11,555 bases of DNA from Deltaproteobacteria bacterium. Lineage in GTDB: Bacteria; Desulfobacterota; Desulfobacteria; Desulfobacterales; Desulfobacteraceae. The number at the start of each line of letters is the position of its first letter. The first letter of the stretch is position 1. The position numbers and the translations under genes are program-made. A model generated the notes under the pieces. That model did no database searches and was not told the DNA's origin. It saw only the letters and a list, made by a program, of their open reading frames with translations. Of this stretch, positions 1-6,533 are shown one piece after another. The stretch spans positions 1 through 11,555 of the forward strand of contig JAFCZY010000128.1 in assembly GCA_019314105.1 (NCBI GenBank). Direction: 5' to 3'.

Positions 1-336
1 ATCCCTAAAAGCTCAAAAAAAAAGCCCGAAAGATCTCAAAAAGAAATGATTGAAGAAGTTGTTATGTTTACGCGTTCCTTTTCTAAAGATTATTTTAGAC
101 AAAAATGGGAATGGAATCTCTCTATGGGAATGCGAAAAATGTTGGCCAGATTAACACCAAGAGAAGAAAAAATACTAAGGATGCTACATGGTATTCAAGA
201 GAAACGAGAATACTCAATTAAAGAAATCGCTATCGAATTTAAAACCACACAAAAGTCAATTAAAAATTACATTGAATCTGCAAATACTAAGTTGAGCCAA
301 TACAATATTTTAGAAGTTATAGAGCCGTACCAATAG
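1..336 (+). CDS. Sigma-70 region 4-like small protein in an integron cassette (5' partial)
   Basis: The reading frame is open from the first base to the TAG at 334-336. The first internal ATG is at 46, with no convincing ribosome binding site, so the true start may lie left of the window. The segment around residues 36-83 counted from that ATG begins LTPREEKILRM and continues as a helix-turn-helix. This matches the style of sigma-70 region 4.2, the domain of RpoD that binds the -35 element. Nothing resembling regions 2 or 3 is visible. The stop lies one base before the attC-like site at 338-464, the usual arrangement of a promoterless gene in an integron cassette. I infer a small DNA-binding or RNA-polymerase-associated protein; it could act as a regulator or an anti-sigma-type competitor, but the function is unknown. 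I am fairly sure of the fold and unsure of the start and role. Confidence 0.7.
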   Translation: MPKSSKKKPERSQKEMIEEVVMFTRSFSKDYFRQKWEWNLSMGMRKMLARLTPREEKILRMLHGIQEKREYSIKEIAIEFKTTQKSIKNYIESANTKLSQYNILEVIEPYQ

Positions 337-337
337 G

Positions 338-464
338 TGCTAACCTGTCAGTTCAGGTGACAGCCAGGGTCTGCGCCGTTTTGGCAGATTGTTGTTAAAT
401 TAAAATTTATAATTTTTAGCAGAGGTTGTGGAAACCCTGGCTGCACCTGACTTCTGCGTTATGT
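338..464 (+). other. Integron attC recombination site (candidate)
   Basis: Two arms, 353-370 and 434-450, are perfectly complementary except for one unpaired A at 360. This matches the attC stem with an extrahelical base that orients IntI. Outside the arms lie an R''-like box at 338-344 ending in TAAC and an R'-like box at 458-464 beginning with GTTA. They pair over four bases and are separated from the arms by 8 and 7 bases. The total of 127 bp lies within the known attC range, and the central loop is AT-rich. The R boxes are degenerate relative to RYYYAAC and GTTRRRY. The site starts one base after the stop of the preceding ORF, as expected for a cassette. No second attC is seen to the right, so this is probably the end of an array. 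Confidence 0.65.
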
Positions 465-514
465 GTAAAAAATAAAGCTCTAATCACATCAGTTATTTTC
501 TGTTTTGGTTTGTT

Positions 515-722
515 AGTTGAAGGTTGTTTGCCTTACGGGAGCATATGGATCTTTGCTTACACGGTTTGATTGCCGCAGCGGTTAAACCGCCATGGTGTTT
601 GAACGAAGAATGAGTGAGTTCAGGGCGGTCAGCGCAGGGAATCTTAACCCGTGTTGCAATGTCCATCCAGCGGACGTAAGGGAATCAGCCTGTAGCAGAC
701 GTAAGGGGAGCAGCCTTCAACT
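515..722. repeat. 208-bp long imperfect hairpin (MITE-like or structured RNA)
   Basis: The terminal arms 515-537 and 700-722 are inverted repeats matching at 19 of 23 positions. Further complementary blocks are strictly nested inside: 545-549 with 662-666, 553-556 with 656-659, 559-564 with 649-654, 568-571 with 640-643, 586-591 with 624-629, and 600-604 with 618-622. This leaves a 13-nt apical loop at 605-617. No long ORF runs through it. The fold could be a palindromic miniature transposable element, an intergenic repeat family, or a structured RNA. No flanking target-site duplication is evident. It fills most of the gap between the attC-like site and the next gene. The pairing is directly visible; the identity is unknown. 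Confidence 0.6.
669..718. repeat. Tandem 25-bp repeat, two units
   Basis: Positions 669-693 and 694-718 are directly adjacent 25-bp units identical at 20 of 25 positions, both containing GACGTAAGGG and CAGCCT. They lie in the 3' arm of the 515-722 hairpin. The 5' arm has only one counterpart of the unit, so one unit is unpaired in the main fold. The duplication may have arisen by slippage. Confidence 0.7.
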
Positions 723-789
723 GACACAAGGTAAAAGAAATGTCATACTCAAAAAAACAGTGTTAATTTAATAAAATAGGACATATAAT

Positions 790-1455
790 GTGCATATGGT
801 TTCGTACATGAAAATTTTTAGAGAGCCTGTAAATGCTTTATCCCATATGGCAGGTGTCCTTGCATCTATCGTCGGTTTGACATTAATGGTTGTATTTGCC
901 GCTACCAGGGGAGATGCATGGCATGTCGTCTCTTTTTCCATTTTTGGAACGACGTTGCTGTTAATGTATTCCGCCAGTTCCCTTTATCATGGACTGAAAA
1001 TATCTGGAAAAGCCTTGCTTGTCTTTCGACAGATTGATCATGTGATGATTTTTATGGTCATTGCCGGATCTTATACCCCTATCTGTCTTGTTCCGTTGCG
1101 CGGTCCCTGGGGATGGACACTTTTTGGTGCTGTCTGGGGAATTGCAGTTATCGGGATTGGATTAAAAATTTTTGCCATGAATGTTCCCCGGTGGATTTCT
1201 ACTATGATTTATCTTATGATGGGATGGCTGTGTGTGGTTGCCATATATCCGCTGGTTAAAATCCTTTCACCGGCCGGTCTGTTCTGGCTGGCCCTGGGCG
1301 GATTGTTTTACAGTAGCGGGGCCATTATCTATTCTATCAAAAAACCCGATCCATTTCCCGGTATATTCGGATTCCATGAGATATGGCATTTGTTTGTATT
1401 GATGGGAAGTGCCAGTCATTTCTGGTTTGTATTCAAGCATTTGATGGTTGTATAA
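790..1455 (+). CDS. trhA: PAQR/hemolysin III family integral membrane protein (TrhA-like)
   Basis: A 221-residue protein with about seven membrane helices spread over residues 18-217, the normal size for bacterial hemolysin III/YqfA proteins. Family motifs are present: REPVNALSH near the N terminus, SSLYH ending at H67, D83 in DHVMIF, and HEIWH with H196 and H200 near the C terminus. In the PAQR family such His/Asp residues bind zinc within the membrane. Family members act in the inner membrane and have been linked to membrane-fluidity homeostasis; the hemolysin name is historical. The start is GTG at 790, with AGGA at 778-781, 8 bases upstream. An overlapping ATG at 788 is out of frame. In-frame ATGs at 796 and 808 lack a well-placed ribosome binding site, although 808 sits just before the conserved region. 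The gene appears monocistronic. The family call is confident; the physiological role is known only by family. Confidence 0.93.
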   Translation: MHMVSYMKIFREPVNALSHMAGVLASIVGLTLMVVFAATRGDAWHVVSFSIFGTTLLLMYSASSLYHGLKISGKALLVFRQIDHVMIFMVIAGSYTPICLVPLRGPWGWTLFGAVWGIAVIGIGLKIFAMNVPRWISTMIYLMMGWLCVVAIYPLVKILSPAGLFWLALGGLFYSSGAIIYSIKKPDPFPGIFGFHEIWHLFVLMGSASHFWFVFKHLMVV

Positions 1456-1483
1456 TTCCTGTTTCAGCCTGAAATTTCTTTCA

Positions 1484-1512
1484 TTGTAAAAATAAATAAT
1501 ATTGAGTAGTAT
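1484..1512 (+). promoter_or_regulatory. Candidate sigma-70 promoter for the Nudix-M48 operon
   Basis: A -35-like TTGTAA at 1484-1489 and a -10-like TAGTAT at 1507-1512 are separated by 17 bases. Transcription would start about 45 bases before the Nudix start codon. It fits the only gap upstream of this gene pair. Both hexamers deviate from consensus. Confidence 0.4.
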
Positions 1513-1563
1513 TCCTTCCTTGCATGCTTATTCTCTACCCATGGATTTTAGCAGGGAGCAGAT

Positions 1564-2139
1564 ATGAAAATTAATACTGTCAAAAAAATAACAGACTGCA
1601 ACTATCTGAATCTTTTTTCAATCAGTTATAAAGATCGGATAAATTGTGAAAAACAATGGATTTTCGCATCACGATCAAACCGGTTAAATCCCCTTGAAAA
1701 AAATTATACAAAACCGGATGCGGTCGTTATTGTTCCGTTTCATAAACCAGAATCAAAAATAGTCGTCATAAAAGAATTCAGAGTTGCCCTTGGCGGGTAT
1801 CAATACGGATTTCCGGCAGGCCTGGTGGATATTGGTGAGACGGTTGAGCAGACAGGGAAAAGGGAACTTTTTGAAGAAACCGGTTTAACCATTACAAAAG
1901 TGTTAAAAAAAAGTCCTGCCATTTTTTCATCTTCCGGCATGACCGACGAGTCCATCAGCCTGGTGTTTGTTGAATGTGAAGGCCATCCCACAAGCCGTTT
2001 CAATGAAGCGTCCGAGGATATTGAAGTCATGATGTTATCCAGGGAACAGGCCTCAGATATTTTGTATGACAACAAGATCAAGTTTGATGTGAAATCCTGG
2101 ATAATTTTGAACACTTTTGCCACTCAGGGAATCATTTAA
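1564..2139 (+). CDS. Nudix hydrolase, ADP-ribose pyrophosphatase-like
   Basis: A 191-residue protein with a complete Nudix box at residues 86-108: G86, E92, then R100-E101-L102, E104-E105 and G107. This is the full GX5EX7REUXEEXGU pattern that binds the divalent metal for diphosphate hydrolysis. The stretch just before it (KEFR at 70-73, FPAGL at 83-87) resembles ADP-ribose pyrophosphatases of the NudF type, so cytoplasmic cleavage of ADP-ribose or a similar nucleoside diphosphate-X is the likeliest activity. Substrate cannot be fixed from the box alone. The ATG at 1564 has AGGGAG at 1553-1558, 5 bases upstream. The stop codon at 2137-2139 directly abuts the ATG of the M48 protease, so the two are probably co-transcribed and translationally coupled. 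Confidence 0.92.
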   Translation: MKINTVKKITDCNYLNLFSISYKDRINCEKQWIFASRSNRLNPLEKNYTKPDAVVIVPFHKPESKIVVIKEFRVALGGYQYGFPAGLVDIGETVEQTGKRELFEETGLTITKVLKKSPAIFSSSGMTDESISLVFVECEGHPTSRFNEASEDIEVMMLSREQASDILYDNKIKFDVKSWIILNTFATQGII

Positions 2140-3936
2140 ATGTTTTCTAATTTTTTATATTTTATTATTGCTTTGATTATCTATACCACTTCAGATCTGT
2201 TTGAGACGGCTAAAGGTGTTGATAATAGTCTTGTCTTCGCCAGTCTTATGATCAGTGTCTTATTTGTTTTTATTTGTCATATGGCATTTAAACGGCTCGA
2301 AAAAAAAGCATCTGAAAATCTGTATGGGAATGTTGACCATTTAATCAATAATTATATATCCCATCTGTCTGTACTTGCGCTGGTGATTTTTGCCGTAAAT
2401 ATTTATGGGTTTAAATTGACCCTTTTATTTTCCGGAATAAAATTATTTGATGTTATTCCAACGATTGAAGCCATTATTTTTTTAGGGCTGTTTCTGTTAT
2501 ATCTGATCATTATCTGGAATGCAGCATATGGTGTTCAGAAGCGGTATTTTGCAGGGAAAATATCAAAAAAGAACTTTATCATGTCCAATGTTTCTTTTTC
2601 TTTACCAGCACTACTGCCCTGGTTTTTCCTGTCAATAGTTGCCGATATCCTGAGGCTGTTGCCCTGGCAGCCGGTCAGGCAATTATTAAAAACCCCTGCC
2701 GGAGAAATTGGATATATCGCCTTGTTCCTCGTTGCCATCGCCATTTTCGGGCCTGTTTTAATCAAAAAACTTTGGAATTGCAAACCTCTGGAACCGGGAT
2801 TACCAAGAACCAGAATCGAAGGTGTTTGCCAGAAAGCCGGGATAAAATATTCAAATATTTTAAAATGGGAGTTATTTGGCGGCACCATGATTACGGCTGG
2901 CGTAATGGGTCTTGTCGGGCGGTTCCGGTATATCCTTGTGACGCCTGCCTTGCTTAACTCATTGAATGGTGATGAATTAGATGCAGTGATGATGCATGAA
3001 ATCGGGCATGTCCAAAAATATCATATGCTGCTTTACCTTCTCTTTTTTGCAGGGTTTATGGCCTGTAATTTTGTCTTTTTTGAACCTGTTATGCTGTTAT
3101 TATATATTTTTGAACCCGTTTATAAGCTGTTTGAGTTTGTCGGTGTCGAAAAAAACACGGTTTACCCGATCTTAATCAGCACAACACTTATTGGATCTTT
3201 TATCCTTTATTTCAGGTTTGTATTCGGATTTTTCATGAGAAACTTTGAACGTCAGACTGCATCTCCGCTTATTTCAACATTCTACAAGATCGCATCTTTT
3301 TCCGGGCAATCCATTGAAAAGCCTAACTGGCATCATTTCAGTATCGGGCAAAGAATAAGATTCCTGGAAAAATGTCAATCAACCCCTGCTTTAATACAGG
3401 CCCATCATGTATATATTAAAAAAATAATTACCGGATATGTTGTCCTGGTGATGATACTGGTTGGGGTTGGTTATTCCATAAATTTCGGCATGGCCAGGGA
3501 GACATTCGGTAATTTTATAGCTGAAAATATTCTTTTTCAACAACTGGATGTTGATTCTGAAAATCCAGATCTTTATGCGGTTGTCGGTGATTATTATTAT
3601 AAAAAGAAAAATTATGAACAGACCATTGAGTCATATGAAGCGGTTTTAAAAATAGACCCGGAAAATGTTCATGCATTAAATAATCTGTCTTGGCTTTTTG
3701 CAACATGTCCAAAAGAAGGGTACAGGAACAGGAAAAAGGCCTTGGAATATGCCACAAGGGCTTTGGAACAAAAAAGAGACCCCTTTATTTTAGACACCTA
3801 TGCTGAAGCGCTTTCTGCTAATAATGATATTCAGAAGGCTGTCATTGCTGCGAAAGAGGCTCTGAACCGTTCAAAAGACAAGAAAGAATATTACAAAAGT
3901 CAATTGCAGCGGTTTGAGAAACTGTTAACCCCTTGA
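2140..3936 (+). CDS. Membrane M48-family zinc metalloprotease with C-terminal TPR repeats
   Basis: A 598-residue protein. Several hydrophobic helices occupy roughly residues 1-212, the zinc-binding motif H286-E287-I288-G289-H290 lies in MMHEIGH, and further membrane helices follow (about 291-315, 340-365, 427-447). The C-terminal domain from about residue 474 to 595 consists of tetratricopeptide-like helical repeats. HEXXH and integral membrane helices are typical of the M48 (HtpX/Ste24-like) peptidases, which cleave membrane or envelope proteins. A candidate third zinc ligand is E370 in NFERQTA. The aspartate usual in this motif (ERQAD-like) is absent, which is unusual. The ATG directly follows the Nudix stop, with AGGGA at 2126-2130. 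The 3' end converges on the lipoprotein gene with four bases between stop codons. Family assignment is firm; the substrate is unknown. Confidence 0.9.
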   Translation: MFSNFLYFIIALIIYTTSDLFETAKGVDNSLVFASLMISVLFVFICHMAFKRLEKKASENLYGNVDHLINNYISHLSVLALVIFAVNIYGFKLTLLFSGIKLFDVIPTIEAIIFLGLFLLYLIIIWNAAYGVQKRYFAGKISKKNFIMSNVSFSLPALLPWFFLSIVADILRLLPWQPVRQLLKTPAGEIGYIALFLVAIAIFGPVLIKKLWNCKPLEPGLPRTRIEGVCQKAGIKYSNILKWELFGGTMITAGVMGLVGRFRYILVTPALLNSLNGDELDAVMMHEIGHVQKYHMLLYLLFFAGFMACNFVFFEPVMLLLYIFEPVYKLFEFVGVEKNTVYPILISTTLIGSFILYFRFVFGFFMRNFERQTASPLISTFYKIASFSGQSIEKPNWHHFSIGQRIRFLEKCQSTPALIQAHHVYIKKIITGYVVLVMILVGVGYSINFGMARETFGNFIAENILFQQLDVDSENPDLYAVVGDYYYKKKNYEQTIESYEAVLKIDPENVHALNNLSWLFATCPKEGYRNRKKALEYATRALEQKRDPFILDTYAEALSANNDIQKAVIAAKEALNRSKDKKEYYKSQLQRFEKLLTP

Positions 3937-3940
3937 AGGT

Positions 3941-4624
3941 TCAGATGCCAATGGGCAGAAATGCCATCCCTGCGATTTGCACCACTTCTTTTATGATCCG
4001 GCCACTTCTGTTGGAAACGATTGATGCCATGGTATCCTGAAGAGAAATGACCTTCCCGAAAAGGCGTTCATAGCTTAGATTTTGTACGTCGCTTTCCAAA
4101 CTATTGGTGAGGATGAACAACTGGCCGTTATCCTTTTTTTTTGTTTTAAGTCGCCAGACAACGATTTCAATATTTCGAGCGCTGTTATATAGAGTTTGAG
4201 CATCCAGATAATCCAGCATGAAGAGTTCACATTTGCTGTTATATGAATGATGAATCATGGTGTATAACCCAACCATCAGGGCAAAAATGCGATCGCCTTC
4301 AAATTCGGGTTCAAATCCCAGCAAAATAGCATCTGTGCCCTCTTTAAATTTAAGTTCTTCATGTTTTTTATAAACCGGACAGACAAATATCTGCTTGAGG
4401 CGGGAATCAATTGTCTGGCCTTGAACTTTTTGCAATTCATATGGATTTTTTTTGTAAAGTTTTACGGTGAGGTCTTTTAAAAGAACAATGACCTGATTCA
4501 TATGAATTTCAGAGATAACATCAATATTGGTTTTGGCAAGATCTTTAATATGGAAATCAGAAGAGACATTGCATCCGGATAATAAAAAAATACAAAGGAG
4601 CGTAAAAGTAAGAAATTTTTTCAA
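3941..4624 (-). CDS. Putative outer- or inner-membrane lipoprotein of unknown function
   Basis: A 227-residue protein with a lipoprotein signal peptide: MKK, a hydrophobic stretch at residues 4-15, then LLSGC with the lipidated cysteine at position 18. There is no aspartate at +2, which in enteric-type sorting would favour the outer membrane. The mature part is soluble, with motifs such as YNSARNIEIVVWRLK near the middle and a hydrophobic segment near the C terminus. I do not recognise a characterised family. The start codon that fits the signal peptide is TTG at 4622-4624, and no good ribosome binding site precedes it: AAAGGA lies over 20 bases upstream, next to in-frame ATT codons. The start is therefore uncertain. 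The gene lies 75 bases downstream of the NifU-like gene on the same strand and may be co-transcribed with it. Confidence 0.75.
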   Translation of the reverse strand: MKKFLTFTLLCIFLLSGCNVSSDFHIKDLAKTNIDVISEIHMNQVIVLLKDLTVKLYKKNPYELQKVQGQTIDSRLKQIFVCPVYKKHEELKFKEGTDAILLGFEPEFEGDRIFALMVGLYTMIHHSYNSKCELFMLDYLDAQTLYNSARNIEIVVWRLKTKKKDNGQLFILTNSLESDVQNLSYERLFGKVISLQDTMASIVSNRSGRIIKEVVQIAGMAFLPIGI

Positions 4625-4699
4625 AAAAAGTTCGAAAATAATTTTTCCTTTTGTGATTCAGCCCTGAGATGAGTAATTCTGATTTCAGGACCGAATACG

Positions 4700-5140
4700 T
4701 TACAATACCTTTTCGGTTTTATATTCTTTAATTCCTTTGTGCATCGTCTTGACGGCAAGTTGAATACAATGATGCTTTTTTTCCGGAATATTCCCAAGGA
4801 CATTAAAAACATCCCCGTCATTTATTTTTAATGCCTCATCAATTGTTTTGCCTTTTACCAGATCAACGGCAGCCATTGCAGCAGAAATTGCCCCGGCACA
4901 GCCGGTGATTTCATACCGGACATCATCGATGAGTTCCTTGTTGTTAATCTTAAGGTAGACCCTCATAATATCCCCACAGGATCCAATTTTTTCAGATATC
5001 TGGTCAGCGTTTTCAATACGACCCATATATTTTTTTTCAAGATAGTAATCGATTGCCGGGTCAGCATATCCTGCGTCGGACAACATTTTACGCTCGGCAT
5101 CAGATGATGTAATTTCTGTAACCACTGTTTGTTCCTTCAT
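4700..5140 (-). CDS. NifU/IscU-type iron-sulfur cluster assembly scaffold protein
   Basis: Over about 100 residues the protein matches the NifU N-terminal/IscU scaffold domain. Counted from the upstream ATG at 5195-5197, the three cluster-binding cysteines are C74 (SCGDIM, with D76), C100 (TGCAGA) and C144 (HHCIQL). The KGKT motif of the fold is also present. Such proteins assemble [2Fe-2S] or [4Fe-4S] clusters in the cytoplasm and hand them to apoproteins. I place the start at ATG 5138-5140, with AGGG four bases upstream. The ATG at 5195-5197 would add 19 residues but lacks a ribosome binding site. No cysteine desulfurase gene is adjacent, so this is a stand-alone copy of the kind common in anaerobes; sulfur supply is probably encoded elsewhere. 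The promoter candidate at 5219-5246 would drive it. Confidence 0.9.
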   Translation of the reverse strand: MKEQTVVTEITSSDAERKMLSDAGYADPAIDYYLEKKYMGRIENADQISEKIGSCGDIMRVYLKINNKELIDDVRYEITGCAGAISAAMAAVDLVKGKTIDEALKINDGDVFNVLGNIPEKKHHCIQLAVKTMHKGIKEYKTEKVL

Positions 5141-5218
5141 TTTACCCTGATCTAAAAAGAATATTTCACCGGGTATCATAATAAAATATTTTGTCATTCA
5201 TATGAATACATGTGTCTT

Positions 5219-5246
5219 AAAATAATGAATTTCTATTTTATGTCAA
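5219..5246 (-). promoter_or_regulatory. Sigma-70-like promoter for the NifU-like gene
   Basis: On the minus strand, a consensus -35 TTGACA (5241-5246) is followed after 16 bases by TATTTT (5219-5224). The leader would be about 70 bases to the preferred start at 5140, or about 15 bases to the ATG at 5197. This is the best promoter-like sequence in the 5198-5482 gap. The rest of that gap is AT-rich and shows only a weak hairpin around 5320-5355. Confidence 0.55.
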
Positions 5247-5482
5247 GCAAAATGGATAAAATTTGATTCTTTGTTAACGTTCACAAGGGTAATATTGATA
5301 ATTCCATGAAGTACAAATCACTTACAGATAAATAATACTTGAGATTATTGTAAGCTGTGATACTCTGGCTGTAAGTTTTTCTGGGTGTGTTTCCCAAGAG
5401 ATGTACGATTATGGCAATATTTTTAAAGGCTCATATTATATTTTTGGCTACCATCTGACAGGTAAAATAAGGAGAACGGGTT

Positions 5483-5585
5483 ATGAAAGAGTTGATTACG
5501 TACATTGCAAAGGCACTGGTTGACTATTTTATCCTGCGCATCTGCAAAAGAACAGAAAAGAGTTATTCTGGAAATTGTAGAGTGA
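5483..5585 (+). pseudogene. khpA: khpA remnant: KH-domain RNA-binding protein with internal deletion
   Basis: ATG 5483 has a strong AAGGAG at 5469-5474. The first 14 codons (MKELITYIAKALVD) are the N terminus of KhpA, the small KH-domain RNA-binding protein usually of about 76 residues. Immediately after, in the next frame, 5523-5582 encodes TILSCASAKEQKRVILEIVE, the KhpA C terminus, ending at TGA 5583-5585. The central ~42 residues, including the GXXG RNA-binding loop, are missing and the two halves are out of frame. Translation from the ATG would instead run to TAA 5603-5605 and give a 40-residue hybrid. The flanking arms are otherwise intact, which suggests one recent deletion. KhpA usually sits in the rpsP-rimM-trmD operon; none of those genes is near, so this is probably a displaced extra copy. 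Confidence 0.8.
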
Positions 5586-5618
5586 TTACCCCTGTCTCGC
5601 AATAAAACAGAGGTAATC
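5584..5618 (+). terminator. Hairpin after the khpA remnant, possible terminator
   Basis: Arms 5584-5595 and 5607-5618 pair at 11 of 12 positions around an 11-nt loop, starting inside the khpA stop codon. A moderately T-rich stretch follows, without a clear U-run, so termination would be weak or factor-assisted. It sits between the khpA remnant and the convergent GIY-YIG gene. Confidence 0.45.
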
Positions 5619-5653
5619 TCAATTTCAATTAAAAAAAATCAGCCCGGAAAAAA

Positions 5654-5956
5654 TTAATCTTCAAGCGCTTTTAAAGCTGAAATTTTTTCTCCTGCTGGAA
5701 GTTTTTTGATTTGGTACTCAAGTTTAAGCGCATCACTTTTTGTAAGATCTTTCCTGACAGCAACCAGTTTCACCGGTAGCCTGGATCTTGTATATTTTGA
5801 AGCGCTGCCGTCATTGTGTTTTAACAGGCGGTTTTCGAGATTTTTGGTAACACCACAATACAAAGAGCTATCAGCGCATTTTAACAGGTAAACCCGCCAC
5901 TCTTCATTATACAAATGAACGGCTGAAAAGCGCTTCAATGGCTTTTTTACCTTCAT
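5654..5956 (-). CDS. GIY-YIG domain protein, UPF0213/YhbQ-like
   Basis: The core starts at WRVYLLKC and has the YhbQ/UPF0213-type GIY-YIG signature: VYL and YCG in place of GIY and YIG, an arginine in NLENRL, HN, YTRSRLP, and the metal-binding glutamate in LEYQIKKL. Single-domain proteins of about 80-100 residues with this layout are presumed small nucleases; substrate and role are largely unknown. I choose the ATG at 5954-5956. It overlaps the upstream gene by 50 bases, and 38 bases of non-conserved residues precede the domain less than for the longer option. An alternative ATG at 6011-6013 adds 19 residues and overlaps the neighbour by 107 bases. The overlap implies co-transcription and coupled translation with the 5907-6188 gene. 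The domain call is good; the exact start is uncertain. Confidence 0.85.
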   Translation of the reverse strand: MKVKKPLKRFSAVHLYNEEWRVYLLKCADSSLYCGVTKNLENRLLKHNDGSASKYTRSRLPVKLVAVRKDLTKSDALKLEYQIKKLPAGEKISALKALED

Positions 5957-6188
5957 CAGAAAGGTTTCTGGTTCCTGTTCCGCAAAAAGTTTTATGTGAA
6001 ATGACAGGTTCATCTTTCACCCATTCATTTTCTTTCCAAGTATACCATTCATTTTTGTCTTGATCAAAAACGCTTACAGGTCTGTTAAAAAATTTGGCAA
6101 GTTCAACACCCCAGCCAGTTCCGCCTTTAACTGTTTTGTCAGACTGAATCCAACCGGTTGCAAACACCTGATACCCTTTATTGCCCAT
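5907..6188 (-). CDS. Small conserved protein with GGTGWG and GTGTR motifs
   Basis: A 93-residue cytoplasmic protein with no signal peptide or membrane helix. Glycine-rich GGTGWGVELAKFF (residues 22-34) is followed by PVSVFDQDKNEWYTW and, near the C terminus, FCGTGTRNLSDEGKKAIEALF. From memory these motifs resemble the C-terminal half of a larger Rossmann/SLOG-like family of presumed nucleotide-binding proteins. The start has an excellent AAAGGAG about 9 bases upstream of ATG 6186-6188, so the short form looks like a genuine gene rather than a cut fragment. Its 3' end overlaps the GIY-YIG gene, and a candidate promoter lies at 6249-6277. Nucleotide binding is inference; the function is unknown. 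Confidence 0.7.
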   Translation of the reverse strand: MGNKGYQVFATGWIQSDKTVKGGTGWGVELAKFFNRPVSVFDQDKNEWYTWKENEWVKDEPVISHKTFCGTGTRNLSDEGKKAIEALFSRSFV

Positions 6189-6248
6189 GGTTATTATTTC
6201 TCCTTTTTTTGCCCCTCATGTTAGCTCGGCTTTTTGAATGAGCGGAAC

Positions 6249-6277
6249 TAAATATGCGAATTTAGCGTTTTTTGCAA
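6249..6277 (-). promoter_or_regulatory. Candidate promoter for the GGTGWG protein / GIY-YIG pair
   Basis: On the minus strand, TTGCAA (6272-6277) and TATTTA (6249-6254) are separated by 17 bases. They lie about 60 bases upstream of the start at 6188, in the otherwise gene-free 6189-6533 gap. Confidence 0.4.
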
Positions 6278-6399
6278 TAGTTTTTTTGTCTGAAAGTAAA
6301 TAATATGTTTTTATAACGCCAATAAAGTATATAATCTTGTCGAAACTATCAAGCTAGTGAGACGTTATTGTAAAATTTATTATAGTTTGCTATTTAGAA

Positions 6400-6419
6400 T
6401 GAATCCAAGCTTGGATTCA
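6400..6419. promoter_or_regulatory. Perfect 20-bp palindrome, candidate operator
   Basis: Bases 6400-6419 form a perfect inverted repeat with no spacer, centred on AAGCTT. It lies 115 bases upstream of the zinc-ribbon gene in the divergent gap 6189-6533, where a dimeric repressor site could control one or both transcripts. No regulator gene is adjacent. The rest of the gap is AT-rich, with no other structure beyond the promoter candidate at 6249-6277. Confidence 0.4.
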
Positions 6420-6533
6420 GGGAAATGAAATCAGCAAACATGTGAGTTGAATTTTAAAAATTAATGATATGACAGATCAAGAGAATAATACCGTGAGACT
6501 TTTTGCCGAGATAACCGAGAAGAGGAAAACAAA

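Noticed and set aside
669..718. Start of a CRISPR array
   Set aside because: Only two directly abutting units with no spacers between them, and no cas genes nearby.
1462..1474. Small hairpin just after trhA as a terminator
   Set aside because: Only five AT-rich pairs with a 3-nt loop and no clean T-run; too weak to call.
4496..5207. The same 12-bp palindrome (ATTCATATGAAT) at 4496-4507 and 5196-5207
   Set aside because: One copy lies inside the lipoprotein coding region. Twelve-base AT-rich palindromes are expected several times in a window of this size and composition.
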